Positions 26,075 to 38,887 of a DNA stretch of 64,000 bases are shown here, one piece after another. Origin of the DNA: Balanoglossus misakiensis. Taxonomy: Eukaryota > Hemichordata. The position numbers were made by a program, and so were the translations under genes. The stretch's first letter is position 1; each line of letters begins with the position of its first letter. The stretch is from the NCBI GenBank assembly GCA_040954595.2, contig CM082593.2, positions 1,302,001 through 1,366,000 on the forward strand. The letters run 5' to 3'. The notes beneath the pieces were generated by a model. The model did no database searches, was not told the DNA's origin, and was given only the letters and a program-made list of their open reading frames with translations.

Positions 26075-29000
26075 ATGCATGGATAATTAAACTTCCAAAT
26101 ACGTCCAATTCACTGTTTTACAGTAGTGCAAAGGTAATGGTTGAAATCACCCTTCTCAATGTTGTAAATATACATATTTCTGTTTTATAGAACTAAAAAA
26201 TTCATCAAGAATGATTTTGAAAACAATTCTTGGATCGACATACATGTCTGTCTTCAACCCACCACCTTCATGTAAGTGTTAATATTAGTTTCCATTGATG
26301 TAGGAAATCGCTTCTGGGCAGGAAGACTAATGTATCAATAAATATTCTGTCTGGGTTTGTGAAATGTTGCCCAGTCTATGTTGAATCATCTTGTTAACCA
26401 GCCATATGGTTGAGATTTTTCATACCAGAATGAGTAGTATAGAAATTAAACCATTATTGTGCTATAATATTACCAATTATAGCTTTCCGCTTCAATCAAG
26501 TCGTAAATTAACAAACAATGTCTCCTATAATGAACCATTTTCCAATCATGAAAGACATTGCCAATTAGAGCGAATGCCAATCAAGCTTTTTTAAGATCTT
26601 CTTATAACCTTCTGGTAGACATCACGGGGAATATCAAAGAAGTTACCCATCTATATTATTCACTGCCCGGTGGATAAACCGTATAATTCACCGAAAACGT
26701 GGGCGAAGCTATCACAGAAATGGCAGAGGTTACGTGTTGGCGACTTGAATCACGATCGACCTCAGAGACCTTATACCCTGTCCTGTGGCAATCCTTAATT
26801 GACTATTGTCATTTTCACGTCATATTATACCTCACTATTTTCTCAGAGTAACCAACTCGCATTGTGAATTCACTGCACGAAGGTGTGTCTATATGACAAG
26901 TGGCAATTTATTTTGCTACAAAAAATGTCTGTATTTATGCGTTAATTATGAATATGTACACATGTTGAAAGGATAGGGGAAACTAAGTGTTGGGTATCTA
27001 ATTTCAAATTTTGGAAAAAATTAAAATCTCTGTTATCACTTGTCATGTATAAAAGTTAGGAAACGTGGGTAAGTTGAACTATGTAACAAAACATTAGTGT
27101 GTTCACATTCTGTGTTTGAGGGAAAACATCACTGTGTCATCATCTGTCGTTCTTTATACCAGGTAGTTTGTCACAATACTGTTCAACTGCACTATTTCCA
27201 GAAGGGTAACCTTAAGTGTGCATTTCGCATCTAATTTCCGAAATTAAAGTGTGGCAAAATGCACTCCGGTAATCGATTTCGAAGCCATCGATACTGGATG
27301 AGTAACTCGAAGACAGAAAGTGACAGTTGGTTCATTATTCAGTGTATCAATTGCCCAGGTTCCATTTTTTATCGAAGGGGAAATTGCAATTGCTGAGCGA
27401 CAGGATTCTCTCAGTGCGCAGACAGATGACAAGCCTCGGAAATATGGCATTAAGCATTCATGTAATCTTGCTATCATATACAGTCAGCTACGATGATCCC
27501 CATTGCAAAGAAGGAAGAACAGACTGGTCTGTTTGTCTTGACGAGCCTAAAATGAAGTTTTTATGTAAATTGCCATAGCTTCAGACCGAATTCCTACAGT
27601 ACAACAGTTTTTTTCCAGGTACAGACAAACTGCTTTGCAAATGCCAATGCTAGAACCCTTTGGGAAAACGTCAATATCGTCAGCACTGATGGAAGTGTGA
27701 TGGCCAGCACATGCACTGAATAGTGTGTCGTTACTTAACGGGAAAAGAATCACTTTGCCAGATGTGAACAGAATATGTGTTACGAGTTTAGAAGGTTGTA
27801 TCTTGCAGTAACCTGGAGATCTGAGACTAAACAAGGACTATACATTGTGGTAAGCTGTGACAGAAAGAGAGCTTAAACTTGGGGCTTTTTAATTAACAAA
27901 AGTTTAAAATGTGTGAAGTTAATAGACCATGAATTTTCACAGAGTGAAAAAATTCCAGTTTTGCTAATTCACCTTCATTTTTATTCATTTCCCATATATT
28001 TTCCAAAGCAAAGGTTTTCAAGGTTGAAAATTCGCACATGGATCATAATTTGCCACAATTTTCATTTCCATGGTAACAATCAATAGCGCACATGTGTGTG
28101 CCCTCTGGATACAATTGTATTTCTTACATGTAAGATGTGCGATCTCGGTGGTTACTGTTGCGCAGTAGTTTCCTCGGCCCTACTACTCATTAACATAAAG
28201 CATGGTCATCAGACATTATACAATTATATATGACCTCGACTGAGTAACTACAAACGTTTGGCGTAGCATGGATATTAAAGTGGAGTTTTAAAGTTAAAAT
28301 TGCAGAAACAGGAGAATCAACCATTGCAAAAACGCTGTGGGTTCCTCACATAAGCAGTAATAAGATGAACCATTAAAAAGTCGCGGAGACACATTATTCA
28401 CATCACAACACCATTCATCACGTGGGACATTTTAGCAGTTGGAAGCAAGCCTTAACAATTCTCTCCAATCAAAAGTAGCGCAAACGTAATGATCGTGGAT
28501 GTGTTAAAGCAAATCTGTTGGATCTCCTTTGGCTTTGAGATGGCATCTACTTTGCTTATAGCAGTTAAGACAGCGAAGCTTTATCAATGAAAAGTCGATT
28601 TACAGGCCCAGATGATTGATCGGCAGCAGAAAGGCGCTTTGATAACACAGATTGCCTGCTAGAGCCAATAGTTAGAAAATTTTAACGTGAGAATTCAAGA
28701 TCTCTACAGAAAGTCACACACGGTAATCAGAGCTTACTTGCTGCAATAGATTTGTTTCCGAGTGGAACGACTTACTCAGCACAGCGAAAGAGCCTATTCA
28801 AGAAACCATTTTCTGTGTGTCAGGCATGCTGTTCAAAGCTTTAACGTCAGGTACTCACGTTAGCACTGCAGGTTTTACAGCAGGCAAATATCGCCAGAAG
28901 TTTTGTAGAATTGAATCTGTGCGTCTCAGTCATGTTTCACACGGAAGTGTCTTGCAGCAAAGCGTTCATGTGCGTCAACACTGTAATTTAATATCGCAGT

Positions 29001-32000
29001 GAAAATTGTTAATTCTATTTTGCATTACGAGTTTCCCTAAATACTTCCTACCAATTAAAAGTCAGATTATTATTTTAATGATCATGTCTGCGAAAAAGAC
29101 TTGATCTGACATCAAAGAATTATTAGGTAGCTATGTTTGAACACAATATCTTTTATTAGAAGTTTGACTTAAAAGTTAAGGAGACATGGAAAAAGCTGAC
29201 TGTCTGTCGCTGTGTGAAAGACAATACAGCAAATTTAGGGGATGTTAATTCAAGTCAGCTACTTCATTTTATTGAGTTTAAGTCAATTAATGTCTGGATA
29301 ACGGTCACAAAATACTGACATACTAGTGATTGTTTCTGAGCAATACCTTGGCAACGGTTCAAACAAAGCCAAATTGCGAGCATAGTGGTAGAAAACGAGT
29401 AAGATGCACTGGCAATTCCTTTCGTCGAGGCCTTGAAAGTTATTTGTGCACAATTTTGCAATTATATTAACAATTTGAATAAATCACCCACTAGTCAGTC
29501 TGCTAAATCTTCATGTGGTCCCCCTATTATAAGAATGCCCAATAATTTGTTGGAATTGCTGTCACAGTTTGAGCATTTATTTGCTATTGGTGACGCTGCT
29601 GGGTGTCAGATACAGCCGACAGACCCACAGACAGTCAACTTTCATTTATCAGCATAAAATGCACTGCCTTTACCAGCTGGTGAATCATTCATTAGACTGT
29701 TCGAGGTCGAGGGTGCACTACAAACTGTTTGGAATTCAACAACCCAGTAGTTAATAAAACATCACTTATGAAACAGTTTAAGATATTTGTAGATGACGCG
29801 ACTTTTACTTTCTCCGACTGTTGTTTATTTATTTTTTTACTCCGGATGATCTCTGTGACTCTAAATACAGGAAGCCCATGGAGCGATCTGGTGAACTGTG
29901 ACATATCGACAAAACCAACGGCGAAGCGGATTTATCCCATTAATGACGAGAGTCTTTAGTCAGTGCGCAATGCTAGTTTAAGTGAAGCGCACCGCTTCCA
30001 TCAAAATTCTAAAACATCTTCAGTGAAATGGCATTTTGTCATGCTGTGTCGCGATGATGCGTGTAAAGAATCACTCCACACTCTTTGATATCAGATGTGA
30101 TATGTAGAACCTTTGCACACACGCAATCTGCATCATAGTATAATGTAATACACGTAGCGCATTCTCTTGCACCATCTGTAAAAATTCAAACAGTAACACG
30201 TGTATATTTTGTTAAAATTCTAGGCGACGTGAAGTGATTGTGTTGCATGCTTTCTACCAATTACAATGCCCTAAACTAGACAATAATCGTATTCATCAAA
30301 AGGAACTTATGTATATTTTATATTTACAAATTTGAGTGAATCTTACATTACAAGTCATATCTCTGAAGGAACAGCAGATAGACATATCAACGGGCACAGG
30401 CAAGCAGGCTGACACACAGACATACTATTTTGTACATTGTGTACATGCAAACAGCTCTCAAATTATGCTCTCTTATATTATTTCTGAATCTGATTGCTAA
30501 ATTCCAAACGCGACACTTGCAATGACCTTGCAGCAATAAATATCAAAATGTATTTCCTGAAAATTGAAATATATTCCCCCATGATAATGTTTGGATCAAC
30601 CTTTTGGCACAAAAGAAGATGTTGACATGAAACAATGGATACCTGTATTTCAAATTGATTGGATTTATAGCACTCATGGGTAACATATGTAATATTCTGA
30701 GAATTTAGTAAGGCTATATGATATGACTGTCATCATTCATAGTCTGTCTTCTATTCCTCACAAACAGTGACTACGAAAGGCTCTGTGATTTTGTATCTGT
30801 TAGGCCTAAATTGCTGAATTCAGATTCCACAGATTTATATAAATTGTGAAGGAATATTTTTACCAATTCGTCACAATATGATATCATTTATTTCTAAGTG
30901 AAGCCTGCTGGGTATCTCGATACAGTTTTACCATGTCTTTCATGATTTTTGGATATATTTCAAAAAGAGAGACAATGATATCTTTTCACGTTAAACACAT
31001 TTATATGGTTTATGTTACAACAACATGAATGACTTTGCAGCATAGCCTGTGTCTATACCCATGTCATGATATTTCATTCCTCATGGGCGATGAAAATCGT
31101 GCCAGGTTGTCTCCCAATCTACGTCCTCGTTTCAAATGCTGTGGGGCATTCTGCAAGAATTGGGACTTTCAGCACATACAGATACGCCTCTGCAAAACCA
31201 TTTTGAAATGTGACAAATCAAGATATTATTTGCTTCATTTCTGTCTTTCAGAGATTGTTAGAGTGAACGGTAGGTTTAACGTCTACTTTGAGTAGCATCT
31301 AAAATGGCTACGATTGACTGCACTCAAAAGGGTTTGAAAATGTTATTTTTTTTATGATAATATATGATTTACCGCTCACTGGAGATCTCACGAGACTTGG
31401 TTAATAACCGTAGCAACGCACTGCTAGCCAAATCGTTTAGGTCGAGCTTTGTATGAAACTATAGAATAGGTGCAGATTTTTAACACAAATTGTAACTTTT
31501 GTGCCATTTAAAACGATGGACCATATGTTGTTTGCCACATGGGAATGTCCCCCCATATAAAATGTTTAGCCACGCGAGATCTCACAGTGTCTCGTGGAGT
31601 TCAGAAAATGGCCTATTACCCAGTCACAGGCTTTGTCGCTAGCGGACTGCACACACCTGCCAGATTGACGTTTAGTAACTCTCTCAATTGAATTAATATC
31701 TGAATAACACTCAGTTGTACAAAGGGTCGACCTTTCACCTAAACCAACAAAGAGAGTTGGCAGATGAAAAGCATTTTTCTAGGAGTGTCAACAACGTCTC
31801 AGACCTGCCAAGAACTCTTGTGCACACGCCAGACATTCAATGCACTATGTACACCGGTTCACCCAGTGAGATGTATATTAATCGTTAATTGACGTTTAAA
31901 TTAAAAGGGAAGTAGGCAGAGTATTCGTGTGGAGACCACTTTAAAGTGGGAAGGGTAATGTTTAGATCCCGCATCGAAAACACTGGCATCAAAACTACAG

Positions 32001-32653
32001 TTACTTTAAAATGAAGAAATACCGAGCAAACATTCCTAGAATTTTCAATCTCCAACCCCCTTGACAACAGAGATTATGACTACAAGTTTGTCAAATTGCT
32101 ATATAAGTTTTTTGAAATGAGTGGTTATCTTTAGTCCAGCATCACCAAATCTATTTTGATGTATACAAGTTATGGCTAAGGCTAAAACATTTGCAGAAAT
32201 GGAAAATGAGATAAAAGTCTCGTAGGTGAATAAAGTGCAATGCAAACATGCTAAAATATTGTGGTTTAGTTTATTCGCTTAGTGTATGACTATTTTATGA
32301 TGAGTGGGATGTTTTTCCTTTGACGGATGTTTGTGATCTCACTTAGGGAAGCTGGTGAAAAGATAAATTATTCAGCATGTATTTCAGTTTGTGTCATTTT
32401 CACCATTCTGTTGTTTGCTATGAAACATTGAAACTGCACTAACGGTATCAGGTGTGGAAATATTCTCTAACAATATCATTTATTGTCCCCGTCACCTCTG
32501 TGAATAATTGAAACGACTTAGCCCACTCATTATTTCTACCCCAACAATCGCCCTTCCTTTGCTGGAAATTCAAGAGTAGAATTTCACTTTGAAAGAGAAT
32601 ACTTTGAGCCATGGCTTGTGCACACATGCCTAACATGCAGACAAAGAAGATAA

Positions 32654-32794
32654 ATGTATGTATATATGTATGTATGTATGTATATATGTAAGTGACTTGT
32701 ATGTATGTATGTATGTATATATGTAAGTGACTTGTATGTATGTATGTATGTATGTATGTATGTATGTATGTATGTATGTATGTATGTATGTATG

Positions 32795-32824
<30 letters not shown>
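32654..32824. repeat. Long ATGT microsatellite with a 35-bp higher-order duplication
   Basis: About 170 bp of (ATGT)n in intron 1, uninterrupted for roughly the last 90 bp. The first half contains two copies of TATATATGTAAGTGACTTG, at 32681 and 32716, embedded in the repeat at a 35-bp period. The minus-strand frame reads as a Tyr-Ile-His-Thr repeat and is an artefact. The uninterrupted part is likely to be length-polymorphic. Confidence 0.95.
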
Positions 32825-32825
<1 letters not shown>

Positions 32826-35800
32826 TTATTTGATCGGATCACAAAGATGAAACTATAAACACTAAACCAATTTAATTATTTGTTCCTTGTAGTAAACAGT
32901 CAAATGCTGTCAATTGCTCCACATTTCCTGTTTCGGGTTAACTCGATCTGATTCGTAGAGGCTAACTTTAGCAAATCGATCATGGCCAGTTACCAAAGTC
33001 AAATTTGACCATTGATGATTGTATCAATCAAACCACAGTCAATTAATCACGCTTGCTTATTAGTTCCGCTCGAGAAGGCGACACGAGACGCCACCATGAA
33101 TTACGACACGGTAATTGTGGACATAAACGGCGGGACTTTCATCTGACAAGCGCAGATGTGCGGTATTGTTGACGTGTGTACATGTATGTGTTTTGTTGAA
33201 ACATTAACATGAATGTCACCCACACGCGACATTCTACAGATTATTTAAACATCACCATTTGACCCATTGAGTTTAAAGCCTCACAATGTAACATGTGCGG
33301 TATAAAACGTCTTAACTCAAGCACATCTGAAATTGTTCAACCTAGTCAATTAATTTATTTTGAATTCTTTCTGTTGTCTTTGTGAGATAAACAACTTGTA
33401 TGTTCCATGCACAAGGCAAAGTGACTTGCAATCTACTGTACAAAGCCACATCGTTTTAGTGTATATCATCCATCTCCTCAGATTCTATCTCTTGGCATAT
33501 GAAGTTATTTTCCAGACGCCGGCAGACGTCTCCACAATCTCAACCATTTTTTTTTACTTTGCCTCTGTAACGAACGTGAATAGAAAGAAAATCATCCCAC
33601 ATTGCTGCCTCCTGATGCGATTATGGAGAATAACGAGGAAGACAGGGCAAAGACTCACAGTATGATCGCTTGATATTTCGGACATTAATGAAAACATACT
33701 GCGCAGTCTTTAGCACCGTGTTTATTTTATTATGATTAATAAGGGGACAAGTATTAACTTCATAAAGGTGTAAACACATCACCCCCATGCACGCTATATA
33801 TTTCATTAGAATCAGTCAGTACTCGCGACACTGACAAATTTTCTCTCGTTTTGATAAAGTGCGTATGTGCAACACACACACAGTGTCTTGTTGAACAGGT
33901 ATTTAGTTGTTTAATCGCGAACACGGGTGTCACTCAGAAATCCTTGTACCAATTTACAGGGAAAAGATCCCTTTAATTCTAGCAAACTCGATCAATCAAC
34001 ACATGTCATGTTTTCCTTCTCCTGTTCATTTGTCATCCTGTGTATCTATACTGTATCTTTGTTCGCGATATCCACAGGCAACAACAACTTCTTCATAAGA
34101 ATGTGCGCTGATACAAAGATAACACTATTATTTCAGGTTGAATAACATGTGATATTATCCTTTTTCAAAGAAACTGCTACTTGAACTGTCGCGATGATTA
34201 AAAGATGCATCAAGATGATCACCTTTAGCATTTTTGCCTTGCTTTTATTCTTAAAGTAAGAATCTGTTGTTCAGTGATTTTGAGCTCTTACATATTGATT
34301 TTAATGCAATGCACTTCTGTGAGGTGGAGAAATCAGTGAAGACCTAAGCTTTAGACACATGATGTGATGAGATTTACAGAGTTGGTTAAAGTTCCCAAAC
34401 ATCAAACGGTGGATATGCATCCCACCCTACCTGTTGCCATACAGAAACTTACGAAGAACGCGTACGTTCATGTCATTGAGTGTTAATGTGAATCCGTCTT
34501 TATCAAACTTGAAAGGTGTACAGGTCGATAAGACGGCATGGGTTTAATTGGTCAGGGAATTCTGCTGAAGCTCTGGGTAATGGAGAAAAACAAGAAAGCG
34601 ACCATATACACATTTGCCTCCCAGGCATCACTCCTACTATCTTACACATATCCCCAAGATGTGATTCTTTTGGTGTTTCACCTTTAAGAAAAGAGCAACA
34701 TCTCATGACGATGGCCATGATGAAAGTGACTTTTTGCGTTTGGAGGCATGGAGCTCTTGTGTGTGTTCATTGTGAAGCACCGCCTTTGCCTTTTGTCTCT
34801 TTCATTGCCTTCGAAGCAGAATTCCATTAACTCAGAATATTTGGCTCATAAACCTTGTCCATGCTCGAAAAAAAAAACTCTTTGGGTTTATTTGTCAGAG
34901 AAAATTCACAAAAATATTCTCCAGCCATAGAATTATGTATAAATGAACTATGATATTTCCATCAGCTTTCAGCCACTTGGAATGTATAAAACCTTTCCTT
35001 TTTTCGTAAAATGATAATTAACACCAAGACACATTTCATGCATGTATATTTCAATAACTTCTTAATCCCTTAAAATTAATCTTTTTGTATATGATTTGCC
35101 TTTACACCACACGCACTTACATTTGGGTGTGAATGGCCAAGACTGAAAAGTAAACAGCATTTGATCGAGAGTGAAAATTCATCTCCTTTGATAAATTCTT
35201 CAGCTTTGCTTTGAATACCAGTGATACTCGGTTGGGCCGAAGTGATAATGGATTTGATATTGATGAAAAGCTCAGCGAAACGTAAAGTGATGAGTGACAT
35301 GTTTTTAATTTTTTTTTGCGGAAGAGAAATGTCCGTCAGAAATTTCTGCACAGCTCATGTTGCATGACGAGTACGCCTACATGAGAGTGTTCCATTACAT
35401 GATCGCAGATGGCGATATGTGATAAAATGTATACAGTTACACAAATTTCAAGGTAGTCATAAACTACATGTATATACATCACAACAAAGCACTCGTCAAA
35501 TCTTATGGTGATGCATGGTAAATTGTCTTGTGAAACTCCAATCTTGAATTTGACTTTAGTCAAGCAACAAACCAATGTTCATATCCATTGGTTCGCTCCT
35601 TGTTGATTTGTATCGACCGAATCCGTGATTAGTGTTCACAGATATTGATTATCCAGTTATTAGGTGCTTATAGCACAGCTTGATGTCTGAACCACTGACT
35701 CAGTCACAGATAAAATCAAAGATTGGAGTTTGACACTAGACAAATACACATTGCAGAACCAGTGTTATTTTCCTTCCAGAGGCCAAACTATTAAAATTGC

Positions 35801-36459
35801 AAAAAGAGGGGATGAATTTATCACACGTTAAATTACTATCTCCTGTGATTGAATGTCTGAATCTTATTTGACTAATGCTGTCAAATTGACCAATTTTCCG
35901 TTTGAATAAAACGAAAAGTGGAGCAAAACTATCAGCAAAATGCTTGCCCGATTTTACCGCAGTGAGAATTTTTCTGTCGACAGGAAGAGTAATCATCAAA
36001 GTCAGTATAATGAAACTAAATCGTCATCAAATTTATATTGTTGGATGATGCTGTCACTCTTAACAACAGTGAATTTATTTTAATGTTTGAAGCTAGTGGT
36101 GTCCAGTTTTTAATATGTCACTGACCACACATAAGTCTATCCCAAATGTCATCTAAATGCTCAGTACAGACTATACACATACGTGTAAATGCTAGGAATT
36201 TCATCATGTGTCAGATAATTTAAACAGGAAACTGCTGTAGATACACAAATCAAAAATACTAAAACCATAGCGAAATGGGATGCTCTCGCAACAAAATGCA
36301 ATAGGTCGCAAATGATGCATGCTGTCAATTCTTTGGGGAGAATATGTGACATATATCTGAGAACATCAGTTATTGTTCTTTACTTCCACTGCATAATGAC
36401 AACAACTTCATGGAGACTTTTTCTAACTGCGTTATTTTTCTGTCTTCTCATATCATCAG

Positions 36460-36595
36460 GTTACAGTGCAAGCAACATGTGGTACCTTGACTGCTCTTAC
36501 AGTGGATCGATACAAAGTCATAACAAGTCCACTTAAGTCAATGGCTAAGCGCACCATCAGAAAAACAATGCTTCTAATAGCAATTATTTGGATTG
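36460..36595 (+). CDS. Kisspeptin-receptor-like GPCR, coding exon 2 (residues 107-152)
   Basis: This 136-bp exon encodes TM3, ICL2 and the start of TM4. It begins right after a CAG acceptor. It reads VTVQATCGTLTALTVDRY (residues 107-124), with the D122-R123-Y124 G-protein switch (D/R/Y at 3.49-3.51). ICL2 is KVITSPLKSMAKRT, followed by the TM4 segment ending in W150 (W4.50), I151 and a split Gly152 codon. The exon ends ATTG|GTAAGT, phase 1. The VQATC core, the PL-(K/R)-(S/A)-(M/L)-x-x-R-T ICL2 pattern and the IW(I/V)GSA stretch match vertebrate kisspeptin receptors (GPR54) as I remember them. They are unlike galanin or allatostatin A receptors, which lack VQATC. The exon lacks an ATG-initiated frame of its own, so simple ORF scanning misses it. 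Confidence 0.87.
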
Positions 36596-38243
36596 GTAAG
36601 TGAAAATGCTGCTGAAGGACTTGCTAGTTGTTGAAACCACAGTCAGTCTTTACGTTTATTTGATTTGGCAGTGGTGTCTGAGATATAGATCAACACAGAA
36701 TTGACAGAAAGACTGACAGATAGAAAGCCCAATGAAACCAAACTCCAGTAAAAACAGTAAGGGGCCTCGCCTAATGGGGCTTGGGCCCTAGTAGTAATAA
36801 ACAACACTATTCTAACGGACATTATGTAAGACTGAAAGCCCTAAAATTGTCAAGGCTCAAGTGAATGAGGAACCTTGGACCAGACAGCCAACTAGTCTCA
36901 ACCTAACAGTGTAAATGTAACACGATCGAGCCTTGTCGGCGTAGACCGGTCCGTTACAAGTCCTGATTCGACATACCTCGCGCACGGCAGAACGTGCACT
37001 ATGTGCTGATTGCAGTGTATCAAACTGCTGACCGGCTGACCTGAGCCTTGCGCTCACACAAATACCAAGAAAAACCTCGGAATTACGATCCATAGACAAT
37101 TAAAAATCTCAGAGGTTACAAACAAAGCGTTCCCACAAACGTGGGGAGAGGTTTGGACGAAAATATAAGAAAGATAGAGGTAAAGAAGGAATTCAGATGA
37201 CGACAACCGAGAGCACGAAGCTCACAGTTCAACCGCCATGTCTCTTCTGCCTTGGATGTTGCAACCTCACCACGTGATACAAGCTCCACCCCGATCGTGG
37301 AAATTGACAGTTCTATCCTGCTACAGGGTGTCTCAGTCTGAGAATCAGGAAAAAGTCGCATTTCTTGAGATCCGAGTCTTGAGTACATGCATGGCAATTC
37401 CATAACCCTATTTATATCGTATTTGTTCTTAATGTTGTTAGCAACTTGTCTGTCAAGTGGCCACTATTGTAAATGCTCAAGAACGCAAGCAAAGTGACAT
37501 TCGGTTTATCGCTCTAGCGTGCTGCTCGCCCGATTTTCCATCCAGCGATTTACCGGATCAAATGTTAAACGTACGTGGTGTAACATTCCAACAAAGCCGT
37601 GAAGTTGGCGGCTGCCTTTGAAGGACATCGGCACCGTATGTCAATAATAAAATGTTATCTGCTTCCAATGAGATGAAATGTACTTTGAGAATGAACTCCT
37701 GTGATTACTTGGAAATTGAATATCGACGTTGTTATTATCTTTGGCAAATCTTTAATGTTACTTCGCGCGGAAGTTTATCGGGCACCGCAGTCAGTCTGTT
37801 TTAAATGTGTAAAGGCAGAAAGAGAGAGCCGCTACTACGACTTTACCGCGATAAATCTTATATGTCCATCATGAAATTCTGAGTAGCGGAGTAGCGAACA
37901 GCTACTAAGAATGGAGAGCTAACAATCGTAATCGTAGACGTACAGCGGGCACTTTATCCATTAAGATTTGAACAAACATATTATGACATAAAAACAGGGT
38001 CATGCGACCTACATTATAAAGTTTCCAACAGTTTATTGCATGTGTCTTTTCTTTATGAATGTGAGAGTACCAACATTTACTGAAGTAGCACAGCGAGGTG
38101 TATTTGTTTTGAGTATTCCCACGGGTTGTAAGTTCTTGACGACTGGGAATGCAAATTTTGCCAGCAGACAGATGTGCATGTAGGTAGATAGGCTAACCAT
38201 TCATAAACTTCAACTAAGTAGGCCTACTTCTCTTCTCACTCAG
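36596..38243 (+). other. Intron 2 of the GPCR gene (1,648 bp)
   Basis: Donor GTAAGT at 36596 and acceptor CTTCTCTTCTCACTCAG ending at 38243, phase 1. Two minus-strand frames of 80 and 95 codons (36857-37099, 37116-37403) have no recognisable domain and are probably chance. No repeat of note was seen. Confidence 0.85.
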
Positions 38244-38887
38244 GATCTGCATGTCTGCACATACCAATACCAGTCTTCATAAAGCAGACAACTGAAGAGG
38301 GTTATAACTACTGTGGACGGGATTTCCCAAACCAACTATCTGACAAAATCTACCAAATGTACGCTGTGATAAGTACCTATCTCCTCCCTGTGTTAATCAT
38401 CGGCATATGCTCCGTGTTAATCCTTCGTGTTCTCTGGTGTCAAGAGGAAAGCAGTCGAGCTCTGAACAAGAACAAGGACGAAGAGCGAGTCAAGAAACAG
38501 AAATGGCGAGTGACCAAGATGGTGTTCACCGTTGCTGGTGTCTTTGCTGGTTCCTGGGCCCCCATTCATATCATGAATATGTGGCTATTGTTGGATCCCC
38601 ACTACCCTAAGATGTCCCTGCCTCTGTTTTATTTCCGCAATTTTTGCCTGTGTCTGGCCTATGCCAACTCGGCCATGAACCCCTTCGTTTACGCCCTCAA
38701 TGGCCGCAACTACCGGCGCCATCTGCGAAGGATGTTCCGGAAGAACAAGCATCGTGGTCTCAGGGGCTCCATCACCGCTACTACGTACACCTCCACCATG
38801 ACCACAAGTGTGAGGATACCAGGAGAAAACGGTAAAGGTGGATATGAAAGGTGCGACAAGATGGAGTCACTGGACACTTCGACTTAA
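38244..38887 (+). CDS. Kisspeptin-receptor-like GPCR, coding exon 3 (residues 152-365, stop TAA)
   Basis: This exon encodes the rest of TM4 through the C-terminal tail, and it keeps frame with exon 2 through Gly152. ECL2 contains C175 (partner of C98) in the motif YCGRDFP. TM5 is about 189-213 with P200 (P5.50). ICL3 is short and basic (about 217-243). TM6 is about 244-267 with SWAPIH (W256 = W6.48, P258 = P6.50). TM7 is about 278-303 with NPFVY (N297, P298, Y301). Helix 8 is very basic (RNYRRHLRRMFRK) and has no early palmitoylation-type Cys; the only tail Cys is C355. A Ser/Thr cluster at 327-340 is a likely receptor-kinase and arrestin region. Vertebrate relatives signal mainly through Gq/11; coupling here is inferred from family. 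The full product of 365 residues is normal length. A galanin- or allatostatin-type orphan cannot be fully excluded. Confidence 0.9.

Larger units (their letters stand above)
18138..36459 (+). other. Intron 1 of the GPCR gene (18,322 bp)
   Basis: It is bounded by GTGAGT at 18138 and by a TTTTTCTGTCTTCTCATATCATCAG-type pyrimidine-rich acceptor ending at 36459, phase 0. No nested gene is recognisable on either strand. Frames are short and without motifs; the longest is 104 codons, at 34516-34830. Contents include a 14-bp palindrome at 19426-19439, a GT/GG-rich simple stretch near 26.02-26.07 kb, a pair of GAGATCTCAC blocks near 31.38 and 31.58 kb, and a long ATGT microsatellite at 32.65-32.82 kb. 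Enhancers may lie inside, but this cannot be judged from one sequence. Confidence 0.8.

Noticed and set aside
27244-27834. Two minus-strand frames in the same phase, separated by a stop
   Set aside because: Briefly considered a broken gene or two exons. No conserved domain, and the intervening 69 bp would be too short for a normal intron.
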